From Bufo bufo (lineage: Eukaryota; Chordata; Amphibia; Anura; Bufonidae): DNA of 64,000 bases. This document shows, piece after piece, positions 9,872 through 19,847 of this stretch (within the stretch, counting starts at the first letter, position 1; each line of letters starts with the position of its first letter). The position numbers and the translations under genes were made by a program. The stretch is taken from positions 70,959,371 to 71,023,370 of the forward strand of contig NC_053393.1 in NCBI RefSeq assembly GCF_905171765.1, written 5' to 3'. The notes beneath the pieces were generated by a model, which did not search any database, had not been told where the DNA came from, and worked only from the letters and a program-made list of their open reading frames with translations.

Positions 9872-12346
9872 TACAACAAAAAACTTACAGTTTTACAAGC
9901 TGAAGTTAAGGAAAGTAAGAGAGATAAGTTTGTGAGAGACAAACAGGACTATGAATCTGGCCATATCTTCGATTGGAACACTGGCAGAAAGTTCAAAAAA
10001 CAACAAAAGAAAAAATCATACCGCCGCCAGAATAATGATTATTGGACGACGGACTCTGACTCCAGTATCTCAGATGATCCTAGTCAAGTATCAACCGATG
10101 CTGCAGGGGAGTCGAGTGACCCTTTAGGAAAAAGACCAGAAGGGGACGGAGGAAGACCAACAAGAAGAACAGGGGTCAGGAAATCAGAGAGGGAGAAGAA
10201 ACAGGTGTCCTGGAGGAAATAGAGACTTCCTTATCATCTGATGAAAACCTGGTTATTAATCTAACTGACCGTCTGCTGCCACCTGGTTGCATAAAGGTTC
10301 TGAGTAAAGGACTTGGTTATAGTCTCGCAGAGCAATTTGACCCTGTCACTTTTGAAGTGGACTTATTTAAAGCTACCCGTAAGTTACATCTACATAAGTT
10401 GTTTAGAGATATCTCACATAAGGTAGCCACCACACAGGGGGAGTCACCACTCTGTCCTGATCCCGCAGCTTTTCAAATATCCATGAAATTCAATAAAGAA
10501 GAATTAGCCTGTCTTGAATTTCTCACTGGAATGAATGTTACTGAGGAGCCTCCTTTTGACACCTCTGTGGATCCATTTAAGGGTGGAGTTAGATCCACAT
10601 TTTGCCCCCCTATGCCCACCGGTAGCAGCATTGATATATTTCAACATCAAGTGATGAGAGATATTCGAGCAGACTCCACTGCTCAACCTGATATTAATCC
10701 AGATGAGCAGAAAGCCTTGCATTGGCTCCACTCCCAGAATGATATAGTTGTTAAACCGGCGGACAAGGGGGGCAACGTGGTTCTCATGTCCAGGGAATAT
10801 TATCTAAGTGAAGCCCTCAGACAACTGGGGGATACTCGCGTGTACGAGAGGATACGGGGGGACCCTTTGGCTAGTACCCAGCAGTTGCTGAAGTCCCTTG
10901 TTAGTAGATATGTGGAGGCTGGTTTCCTCTCTAGGAATATGTTGGACAAACTTGTCCCCTTGTCCCCAGCTAAACCATCTTGGTATTTTCTTCCGAAGGT
11001 CCACAAGTCACTGAGCCATCCCCTGGGACGTCCCATCGTCGCGGGAATTGGCTCAGTGACTGAGCCTTTGTCTAAATACGTAGACTGGCTCTTGAGACCA
11101 GCCCTCACAAGTGCCCCTGCCTATCTCAGTCACACTAATGATTTTGTATTGGCCCTCAGAGAATTGCACTGGCAAGAGGGTTACCAATTGGTGTCCCTCG
11201 ATGTGGAGAGCCTCTACACCCGCATCCCTCATGATGCGGGTGTAGAGGCGGTCCTTGACATCGTGGCCAATTTGGGAAAAAGTCGGTTATATTGCGACTT
11301 CATTGGTATAGGCAAAGGCTGGGTACGGCCATGGGGACCCCCGTCTCCTGTACATTTGCTAATATGTACCTTGCCAGACTAGAGGACAGGTATATTTATT
11401 CTACTACAAATCCATTTATCCCCAAGTTAAAGACGTATCTGCGTTTTGTGGATGACGTGTTCATAGTCTGGGAAGGTACAGAGAAGGAGTGCAGCGAGTT
11501 TGTTGATTTTCTCAACAGAAATGACATGGGTACCAGGTTGGAATTCCTGGATGTGGCTGTCCTGGTGGTAGGCAACGAGTTGGTCACGGTGGGCTTTCGT
11601 AAGCCCACGGCGACCAACTCCTTGCTCCACCACGACAGCTTCCATCCACAGAGTGTCAAAAAAGCCGTACCTCACGGACAATTTATCAGATTGAGGCGCA
11701 TCAACAGCAAAGACAGTGGGTACCATAGACAGGCCCATGATTTGAAGCAGCGACTATTGAAGAGAGGTTACCCTGAAGAGCCACTTAATAGAGACATGAA
11801 GAGGGTAGAAGAGAACTTCTCACAAGATAGGCTGTTGAAGAGCGGTAGTCATAGAGGAGATCAGAGTAAGACAGACACTAGGGGCATCAGATTTGCATTT
11901 TCCTTTAAGTATAGCCCTATGACGGAGCGGATCCGCTCAGTTATATTTAAAAATTGGGATGTTTTGAGGAGAGATGCAACCCTGAATGAGCTCACAGGAC
12001 AGAAACCACTGATCTCTTTCAGAAGGAGCCATACTGTTAAAGACAAACTTGTTAGGAGCAGGTTTCAGCCTGACAAGAGCAAGAATTGGCTCAAAAGCAA
12101 CCTATCTAAAGGTAACTACAGGTGCGGCACTTGTTCACTTTGCACCTATAATTCCCCAAAAAAGTATATTGAATTTGCTGGGATTCAGCACAAAGTTAAT
12201 ACCTTCATTAACTGCCGGAGTACATATGTGGTATATTTACTGCTGTGCACTTGTGGGCGGTTTTATATTGGGAAGACTATCAGGTGTCTTTTTGAGTCAG
12301 GGAACATTTTAACTCCTTTAAGACAGGTAAGGGATGTCCAAGATTG
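9872..12346 (+). pseudogene. PLE polyprotein, plus copy
   Basis: Second, 5'-truncated PLE copy: a charged N-terminal region (9932-10222), RT N-terminal half (10357-11292, with IVVKPADKGGNVVLMSREYY and WYFLPKVHKSLSHPLGRPIV), then RT catalytic part (QRLGTAMGTPVSC, RFVDDVFIVWEG) and GIY-YIG (LLLCTCGRFYIGKT). Three deletions against the minus copy are visible: 55 bp at about 11306 (between TGGT repeats, frameshift), 27 bp at about 11531 (in frame, 9 residues) and 4 bp at about 12296 (frameshift that cuts off the nuclease end). Not functional. Confidence 0.8.
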
Positions 12347-12717
12347 ATAGACCATGTGAGAGAAGTCCATGATGGCGATACTGGCTGTATTTCCTTCTCT
12401 GGCTTGGAGATTGTACCTACCCCTCTGCAGGGGGGGGGGGGATAGACATCGCCTCCTCCTGCAGAGGGACGCCAGGTGGATCTTACGCACACAAGCCCTG
12501 GGGGAACTCGGATTAAATGACAGAAATGATCTCAGTCCCTTCCTTTAGTAATAAACCCATAAATATGCGTATGTTTTGTGTACATTACTTATAACCTATG
12601 GTTGTTACTTGTATATTGTTTTTATGTATTTTTGAGTCACCCTTTTATATAGACGCAGTCTGGTTCATCAGTCTCCATGACAACGGCCTGCGCCAGTGAT
12701 TAAAAGGAGCGATGCGC

Positions 12718-12789
12718 AAGCACGCATTGACGCACAGCCTGAGGAAGCGCATGTAGCGTGAAACGGCCGCCGCTGTTCAATGCGTGCTT
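12718..12789 (+). ncRNA. Hammerhead-ribozyme-like fold in the 3' tail of the plus PLE copy
   Basis: The same fold as at 1389-1460. Stem I pairs 12718-12730 with 12777-12789 (13 bp) and 12734-12738 with 1272-prefix positions 12772-12776 (ACAGC/GCUGU). The core reads CUGAGGA (12739-12745), stem II GCGC-AUGUA-GCGU and GAAA (12760-12763). Stem II differs from the other copy yet still pairs (G-U for G-C), which is compatible with constraint but is only one site. The extra A and the missing UH step argue against present activity. Confidence 0.4.
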
Positions 12790-12890
12790 CAGAATTGTCC
12801 GCCCCCTGCCACATTTGATTATGAAATAAAAGCTGCCGCTATTTCAACACACGGGTGAGTGCCGCTGTCTATTTTCTCTTCTACACTGGT

Positions 12891-12904
12891 TGACTGAGCT
12901 TTTT
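12891..12904. repeat. Target-site duplication (right) of the Penelope insertion
   Basis: Direct copy of the 14-mer at 1140-1153. Confidence 0.8.
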
Positions 12905-13441
12905 GTTCTGTTCTGTTGCCATGGCATCCAGCCAAGGCCAGAATGTTGTTGAACACTGCCGGATTAAGTAGATCCGCAGACTGGTTCAGAACTCCCCTTA
13001 TATGAACCGCCAAGATGTCCTTTGTGAACTTCTCTGCCCAACTCATCAGGATAGCACACTCCTTGGAAAGATTGTGCCTCCCTGTTTGTTGATATAGTAG
13101 AGGGTTGGTAAATTGTCTGACTGGACTATTACTTTGCAACCCGAAAGTTGTGTTTGGAAATGAAGAAGAACTAGTCTCACTGCTCTCAGCTCTCTCCAAT
13201 TGGAGGACATCCTTACTTCTTCTTTCGTCCACTTTTTCTGGACCCATAGATTGTCTACATGGGCAACCCAGCCCCAAGAGGAGGCATCTGATGTGAGAAT
13301 TTTCTGCCGGTAGGGATTCAGATCCCTGCCTTGCAGTAGGTGATTTGACGAGATCCACCATTTCAAGTCCTGGCATGTTGAGGAGGGTATCACTATCTTC
13401 TTGTCCAATGAACCATAATTTCTGTTCCAGCTGGTTAGAAT
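12891..13441 (-). pseudogene. DIRS RT end and RNase H
   Basis: Minus-strand DIRS coding upstream of the PLE insertion. It reads SLDKKIVIPSSTCQDLKWW (end of RT/connection), then RNase H: TSDASSWGWVAHV, NWRELRAVRLVLLHF and SDNLPTLYYINKQGGT, followed in another frame (13225-12905) by AVHIRGVLNQSADLLNPAVF. Those are the acidic RNase H motifs in the DIRS order. RNase H removes the RNA template during reverse transcription. One frame break near 13060 makes it a pseudogene. The reading continues at 1139 on the far side of the PLE insertion. Confidence 0.75.
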
Positions 13442-13822
13442 ATTGTTTTTGGTAGTACAATTTCTGCGGATTCGAAGGTACTGTCCCTTCGGGATGCCAC
13501 ATTTTAGACTAAGTGGGTGATGACTTTCCCATCTTAGCAAACTATTAGTTGCAGTTGGCTTCCTATAAGTCTTGATATTAAGGAAACCATCAATCAAGGT
13601 GATATGCAAATCCAGAAAGGCCAAATTATGATCACTGACCTCAGAGGTGAAGTGCATACCAATCTTATTGGTATTAAGTTCTGCCAGAAATTGAGAGAAT
13701 AGTTCTCTGGAGCTGCTCCACAGTATTAGAATATCATTGATGTAGCGGCCCCAGAAAACCACTCTCGATGTCCAAACACTAAGTTCCCTATATAAGAAGG
13801 GTCTCTGATATTTTGGAAACAC
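13442..13822 (-). pseudogene. Fragment of a second Penelope-like RT, fused in frame to DIRS
   Basis: About 127 codons of PLE reverse transcriptase: GRYINDILILW (catalytic box with Asp-to-Asn change), NTNKIGMHFTSEV, LAFLDLHITL, YRKPTATNSLL and GIPKGQYLRIRRNC. It is related to, but clearly divergent from, the PLE at 1.1-12.9 kb. At about 13442 the same open frame runs into the DIRS segment without a stop (13822-13046). Neither a natural 5' end nor a 3' end of a PLE is present, so the junction is probably a rearrangement. Confidence 0.65.
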
Positions 13823-13829
13823 TTTTATT

Positions 13830-14700
13830 TAAAATCTATCAGACCTCATCTACAGTGGATGATCCAGCAATCAAGCGCCACAGATAAGGTGAAAAACTTG
13901 AACGGAATCACCACCAAAGACGCTTCTCTCTCCAAGACCCAGAGCCACCACATCATCGTGAATACAACTATCATTATAACCGTGAGTGGCTACAAATGTA
14001 GCGTAAAGAATTGCATTTGCTATCTTTCCAATGCGGTTCCTCCTTTCTATATGATTTTCCAGATTACCCATGCAGTCACTCATATGAATTATCATTTTCT
14101 GTGGGACTTATTTTAGAAAGAAAATGATAAAAGTTACGTTTTAAGTAGACAAATTTTCCAGTGACTAATATTTGATATAAACCTACACATATATGCATCT
14201 AACTACACCTGTTAGAAAACCTTAAATCGTCAGATTCCCTTCCGTGACTTCCGGGGGTGTGCGCCTCCACGCAAGCGCAGTACCACGACACGGCGCCTCC
14301 GCGCAAGCGCAGTACCAGGGCATGGGTAAGTTAAAATTACAGTAAGCGTTGACTCATGGACGCGCACGGACACCGCGTGTGCGCTCTCAGGGGTAAGGAG
14401 ATCTGACGCTCTTTTGTCTTGTTAAATCTCCTTACCCTCACACTGTGCACACGCGGATTGTAAAATCTCCTTACAGCGCGCTTCAGATTCATGCCTGTAT
14501 ACCACCTGGAAAAGATCGGGTACTTTGCAGGGAGGTAAAACAAGTGTCCATCTGATCATCTAACGAATAAAAAAAATACAGGGCTCTGGTGTCATGTGTA
14601 GCCTTATATGTCCTGATAACTAATCATTTAATTAAGTTCATTGCTTTCTAATGTGTCTCTATCCTGATTGTACCTAGGGGACTTAACCCTTTGGTTATGT
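13830..14700. other. No recognisable gene; short GC-rich direct repeat at 14261-14317
   Basis: Mostly AT-rich unique-looking sequence. Two copies of a 25-base GC-rich unit starting GCGCCTCC lie 32 bases apart (14261-14285, 14293-14317). A short open frame on the minus strand (14095-13871) resembles nothing I know. Confidence 0.5.
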
Positions 14701-14719
14701 GCTGCCAAGGACGAGGATA

Positions 14720-14752
<33 letters not shown>

Positions 14753-14945
14753 GTGCTGTCCGCATCCGTAGATCAATTCCGTGGCCACGCAAAAAAGATA
14801 GCGCATGTCCTATCCTTGTCCGCAATCGTGGACAAGAATAGGCATTTCTATCATAGGGCGTGCTACATTCACACGGCCGGTATCAGTGTTTTACCGATCC
14901 GCAATTTGCGGACCTTAAACACATACGGTCGTGTGAATGTAGCCT
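14753..14945. mobile_element. MITE (family A, with inner hairpin CTTGTCCGC..GTGGACAAG)
   Basis: Carries the inner hairpin CCTTGTCCGCAATCGTGGAC and the CGTGTGAATGTAGCC end that recur with variations at 25.3, 36.7, 38.4, 47.8, 51.0, 51.9 and 56.8 kb. No coding capacity. A (GT)n(TA)n run precedes it at about 14717-14750. Confidence 0.6.
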
Positions 14946-14959
14946 AATAGTGAAAGTAA

Positions 14960-15702
14960 GAGCATTTCCACACGCACAATGCGAAGGGAACAGCTGTGTA
15001 GCCGTAAGAAAACCACTAATTAGCGAGGCAAACCAGAAAAAGATGCCTAAATTTGCTAGGGAGCATAAAGATTGGAAGCAATGGAAGAAGGTCATGTGGT
15101 CTGATGAGTCCAGATTTACTCTGTTCCAGAGTGATGGGCGCATTAGGGTAAGAAGAGAGGCAGATGAAGTGATGCCCCCATCATGCCTAGTGCCTACTGT
15201 ACAAGCCTGTGGGGGCAGCGCTATGATCTGGGGTTGCTGCAGTTGGTCAGGTCTAGGTTCAGCAACAGTATGTGCTCCAAGAATGAGGTCAGCGACTACC
15301 TGAACATACTGAATGACCAGGTTATTCCATCAATGGATTTTTTCTTCACTAATGGCACTGGCATATTCCAAGATGACAATGCCATGATTCATCGGGCTCA
15401 AATTGTGAAGGAGTGGTTCAGGAGCAAGAGACATCATTGTCACACATGGATTGGCCACCACAGAGTCCAGACCTTAACATCATTGAGAATCTTTGGGATG
15501 TGCTGGAGAAGGTTTTGCGCAGCGGTCAGACTCTACCATCATCAATGCAAGATCTTGGTGAAAAATTAATGCAACACTGGATGGAAATAAATCTTGTGAC
15601 ATTGCAGAAGCTTATCGAAACAATGCCACAGCGAATGCGTGCTGTAATCAAAGCTAAAAGCTTTTTTTTGGTGGCGACTTTTTTTGGGACAGGCAGTGTA
15701 TA
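14960..15702 (+). pseudogene. Tc1-like transposase, 5'-truncated and frameshifted
   Basis: Catalytic half of a Tc1/mariner transposase in three frames: KPLISEANQKKM, WKKVMWSDESRFTLFQSDGR (first Asp), [34 protein letters not shown] (second Asp), then [20 protein letters not shown] (Glu) and the end [15 protein letters not shown]. The N-terminal DNA-binding part is absent. The right end keeps a GGGACAGGCAGTGTA-type terminus. Confidence 0.8.
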
Positions 15703-15768
15703 TACACACACAGGCATACATAGATATATAGACATAAATACATATATATTCATACAGATACATAGACA

Positions 15769-15808
<40 letters not shown>
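15769..15808. repeat. (GT)n microsatellite
   Basis: Run of GT dinucleotides followed by TATA, next to the insertion site of the following Tc1 element; the preceding 60 bases are a degenerate ACATAGATA repeat. Confidence 0.9.
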
Positions 15809-15810
<2 letters not shown>

Positions 15811-16856
15811 CACTCACCTAAAGAATTATTAGGAACAGCATACTAATACGGTGTTGGACCCCCTTTTGCCTTCAGAACTGCCTTAATTCTACGTGGCATT
15901 GATTCAACAAGGTGCTGATAGCATTCTTTAGAAATGTTGGCCCATATTGATAGGATAGCATCTTGCAGTTGATGGAGATTTGAGGGATGCACATCCAGGG
16001 CACGAAGCTCCCGTTCCACCACATCCCAAAGATGCTCTATTGGGTTGAGATCTGGTGACTGTGGGGGCCATTTTAGTACAGTGAACTCATTGTCATGTTC
16101 AAGAAACCAATTTGAAATGATTCGAGCTTTGTGACATGGTGCATTATCCTGCTGGAAGTAGCCATCAGAGGATGGATACATGTTCTCATTCTGTTTATGT
16201 CAAATTTGGACTCTACCATTTGAATGTCTCAACAGAAATCGAGACTCATCAGACCAGGCAACATTTTTCCAGTCTTCAACAGTCCAATTTTGGTGAGCTC
16301 GTGCAAATTGTAGCCTCTTTTTCCTATTTGTAGTGGAGATGAGTGGTACCCGGTGGGGTCTTCTGCTGTTGTAGTCTATCCGCCTCAAGGTTGTGCGTGT
16401 TGTGGCTTCACAAATGCTTTGCTGCATACCTCGGTTGTAACGAGTGGTTATTTCAGTCAACGTTGCTCTTCTATCAGCTTGAATCAGTCAGCCCATTCTC
16501 CTCTGACCTCTAGCATCCACAAGGCATTTTGCCCACAGGACTGCCGCATACTGGATGTTTTTCCCTTTTCACACCATTCTTTGTAAACCCTAGAAATGGT
16601 TGTGCGTGAAAATCCCAGTAACTGAGCAGATTGTGAAATACTCAGAGCGGCCCGTCTGGCACCAACAACCATGCCACGCTCAAAATTGCTTAAATCACCT
16701 TTCTTTACCATTCTGACATTCAGTTTGGAGTTCAGGAGATTGTCTTGACCAGGACCACACCCCTAAATGCATTGAAGCAACTGCCATGTGATTGGTTGAC
16801 TAGATAATTGCATTAATGAGAAATAGAACAGGTGTTCCTAATAATTCTTTAGGTGA

Positions 16857-16859
<3 letters not shown>
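15811..16859 (-). mobile_element. Tc1-like DNA transposon with both ends, defective
   Basis: Inverted ends CACTCACCTAAAGAATTATT at the left and its complement at the right, each flanked by TA. Minus-strand transposase pieces: helix-turn-helix part 16711-16484 (SNFERGMVVGARRAALSIS), middle 16460-16200 (WSDESRFLLRHSNGRVQI) and end 16181-15843 ([36 protein letters not shown]). About 60 residues between the first and second Asp are missing near 16190, and there are frame breaks, so it cannot move itself. Confidence 0.85.
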
Positions 16860-16860
<1 letters not shown>

Positions 16861-16887
<27 letters not shown>

Positions 16888-16940
16888 CACACACATGCAT
16901 GGATAAATATAGACATATACACACATACATATAGACACAC

Positions 16941-16991
<51 letters not shown>
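16861..16991. repeat. Compound microsatellite (TA)n / (ACAT)n
   Basis: TA and ACAT/CATA runs lie between two Tc1 elements, both of which use TA as target. Confidence 0.9.
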
Positions 16992-16993
<2 letters not shown>

Positions 16994-16996
<3 letters not shown>

Positions 16997-18608
16997 TGGC
17001 GGAAATAATTATTTGACCCCTCACTGATTTTGTAAGTTTGTCCAATGACAAAGAAATGAAAAGTCTCAGAACAGTATCATTTCAATGGTAGGTTTATTGT
17101 AACAGTGGCAGATAGCACATCAAAAGGAAAATCGAAAAAAATAACTTTAAATAAAAGATAGCAACTGATTTGCATTTCATTGAGTGAAATAAGTATTTGA
17201 ACCCTCTAACAAAAAAAGACTTAATACTTGGTGGAAAAACCCTTGTTTGCAAGCACAGAGGTCAAACGTTTCTTGTAATTGATGACCAAGTTTGCGCACA
17301 TTTTAGGAGGAATGTTGGTCCACTCCTCTTTGCAGATCATCTCTAAATCCCTAAGGTTTCGAGGCTGTCTCTGTGCAACTCTGAGCTTGAGCTCCCTCCA
17401 TAGGTTTTCGATTGGATTAAGGTCCGGAGACTGACTAGGTCACTCCATGACCTTAATGTGCTTCTTCTTGAGCCACTCCTTTGTTGCCTTTGCTGTATGT
17501 TTTGGGTCATTGTCGTGCTGGAACACCCATCCACGACCCATTTTCAGTTTCCTGGCAGAGGGAAGGAGGTTGTCGCTCAGGATTTCACGATACATGGCTC
17601 CGTCCATTTTCCCGTTTATGCAAATAAGTTGTCCTGTGCCCTTAGCAGAAAAACACCCCCAAAGCAAAATGTTTCCACCCCCATGCTTGACGGTGGGGAC
17701 GGTGTTTTGGGGGTCATAGGCAGCATTTTTCTTCCTCCAAACACAGCGAGTTGAGTTAATGCCAAAGAGCTCTATTTTGGTCTCATCAGACCACAGCACC
17801 TTCTCCCAGTCACTCTCTGAATTATTCAGGTGTTCATTGGCAAACTTCAGACGGGCCTGCACATGTGCCTTCCTGAGCAGGGGGACCTTGCGAGCCCTGC
17901 AGGATTTTAATCCATTGCGGTGTAATGTGTTTCCAATGGTTTTCTTGGTGACTGTGGTCCCTGCTAATTTGAGGTCATTAACTAACTCCTCCCGTGTAGT
18001 TCTAGGATGCTTTTTCACCTTTCTCAGAACCATTGACACCCCACGAGGTGAGATCTTGCGTGGAGCCCCAGAGCGAGGTCGATTGATGGTCATTTTGTGC
18101 TCCTTCCATTTTCGAACAATCGCACCAACAGTTGTCACCTTCTCTCCCAGCTTCTTGCTAATGGTTTTGTAGCCCATTCCAGCCTTGTGCAGGTCTACAA
18201 TTTTGTCTCTGACATCCTTGGACAGCTCTTTGGTCTTTCCCATGTTGGAGAGTTCGGAGTCTGCTTGATTGATTGATTCTGTGGACAGGTGTCTTTTATA
18301 CAGGTGACTAGTTAAGACAGGTGTCCTTAATGAGGGTGACTAATTGAGTAGAAGTGTCTAACCACTCTGTGGGAGCCAGAACTCTTAATGGTTGGTAGGG
18401 GTTCAAATACTTATTTCACTCAATGAAATGCAAATCAGTTGCTATCTTTTATTTAAAGTTATTTTTTCGATTTTCCTTTTGATGTGCTATCTGCCACTGT
18501 TACAATAAACCTACCATTGAAATGATACTGTTCTGAGACTTTTCATTTCTTTGTCATTGGACAAACTTACAAAATCAGTGAGGGGTCAAATAATTATTTC
18601 CGCCACTG
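16994..18608 (-). mobile_element. Full-length Tc1-like transposon with long (about 210 bp) inverted repeats
   Basis: Ends CAGTGGCGGAAATAATTATT and complement, flanked by TA on both sides. The inverted repeats run to about 17201 and from about 18405 and are nearly identical to each other, which suggests a young insertion. Long repeats of this kind carry two transposase-binding sites each in Tc1-group elements. The transposase lies on the minus strand between them. Confidence 0.9.
17221..18243 (-). pseudogene. Tc1-like transposase, complete except for one in-frame TGA
   Basis: 340 codons from the ATG at 18243 to TAA at 17221, the normal Tc1 length. N-terminal paired-type helix-turn-helix ([20 protein letters not shown], residues 5-24) and second DNA-binding part with an AT-hook-like [12 protein letters not shown]. 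Catalytic DDE triad: [26 protein letters not shown] and [11 protein letters not shown]. The only defect seen is TGA at 17442-17440 (codon 268), where related transposases have Trp in WPSQSPDL; one G-to-A change explains it. The rest to [11 protein letters not shown] is open. Confidence 0.9.
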
Positions 18609-19490
18609 TATATACACATGCATACATTAGGCACATAAACACATGCATGCATAGATAAATATGGACACATATGCACACATGCATACCTAGAGATATATAT
18701 AGACGTAGCGGTCAGGAGGCATGGAGGAGGAGGGGGAGCACCGCTGATAGCATACAGAGGTTTTTTCTTCCTGACCTCTGCATGCTTCCTTATGAGCACA
18801 GACCGAGCAACATCAATCAACGTCAGCAGGCACGTGTGTAGAGCCGGCTCCTCATTGGCTCAGTGTGCCTGCTGACGTATAATGCTGCTGCCCTGCGGTC
18901 CTCAGCCTGCACTCCCGACAGATAAGGGGGGGCCCCATATTAACATTAGCCCATATCTATGAATTGATTAAACTGTCTGTGCAGAGTAGGGGGCGGGGCC
19001 TTTCATGCGCTCCGGGCCCCATATCAACGGCGTGGTCTGCCTATATTGGCGGTACGTCACTGCTGCACAGTCCCTTTTTTAAGTATTACAGTTCCCCAAA
19101 ATGCAGAGCAAGTCATGTTGCAAAGAATGCTGAAGCCTGCAGAATTGTGAATGCAGCTCTGGAATATAATGTATCTTATCTAACTCCAGATAGATAATGT
19201 AGTTACTCTACATAAATTCTATATGCAAACTGTAAAATGTTCAAAGATGAACATGTACATTAGGTAATCAATACAAGTTCACAAGTGGAGAAAACCTTTT
19301 GCTGCCGATTTTACCACAACTTAAAGATTTTTCTATGGAATCCCTGCACATTTCACCTGTGCTATACTGTATATGGTGAAATCCACAGCGAAAATCAGCT
19401 TCACTTCCAGAACAGAATAAGCATTGCTGCAGTTTCTGCATGCGAAGGAAGCAGGTTTGTAAAATTCTAAGCAAATCCACCACATGTGAA
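18609..19490. other. No gene seen; microsatellite-like 18620-18700, then unclassified
   Basis: Degenerate ATACATGCATA repeat, then repeat-like GC-rich sequence (18700-19080) and unique-looking sequence up to the hAT element. No coding signature. Confidence 0.4.
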
Positions 19491-19847
19491 CTCTCCAGGA
19501 GGGATGAGCGGACCCGTGGATGTTCGGGTTCGGCCAAACTTTGGGGCCTGAACTCGAACCCCATTGAAGTCAATGGGGACCCGAACTTTGGTACACTAAA
19601 ATGGCTGTAAAATAGTCATAGTAAGGGCTACAGGGCTGCAAAAGGAAGCAAAATGGGGGCAAGAGCAGGACAATTGCGCTGCAAACAAATGTGGATAGGG
19701 AAATGACTTAAAATAACAGAATATAAAAAAACATTAATCTTGAACTAGGAGGCGGAGGTCAAACTAGAGTAGGGGGTTGAGGAGGCGGTAGACGTGGCGG
19801 TGTAGGTGGAAGCGGCGGTGGAGGAGATAGCCAAGACTGACTGTTTT

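Larger units (their letters stand above)
1154..12890. mobile_element. Head-to-head pair of Penelope-like retroelements (PLE)
   Basis: One insertion made of two PLE copies in opposite orientation, meeting 5' to 5' at about 9871/9872. The minus copy (9871-1154) is interrupted by an L1-like LINE at 2524-7669. The plus copy occupies 9872-12890. The arms are strongly similar for about 3 kb; the minus copy carries about 0.35 kb more 5' coding and 134 bp more 3' sequence. Both encode a PLE reverse transcriptase (KPADKGGN, FVDD box) and a C-terminal GIY-YIG nuclease. Inverted and tandem partial dimers are a known product of PLE insertion. Both copies carry frameshifts. Confidence 0.85.

Noticed and set aside
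13871..14095. 74-codon minus-strand frame (MIIHMSDCMGNLENHIERRN)
   Set aside because: No recognisable domain, no splice or promoter context, short; not supported as a gene.
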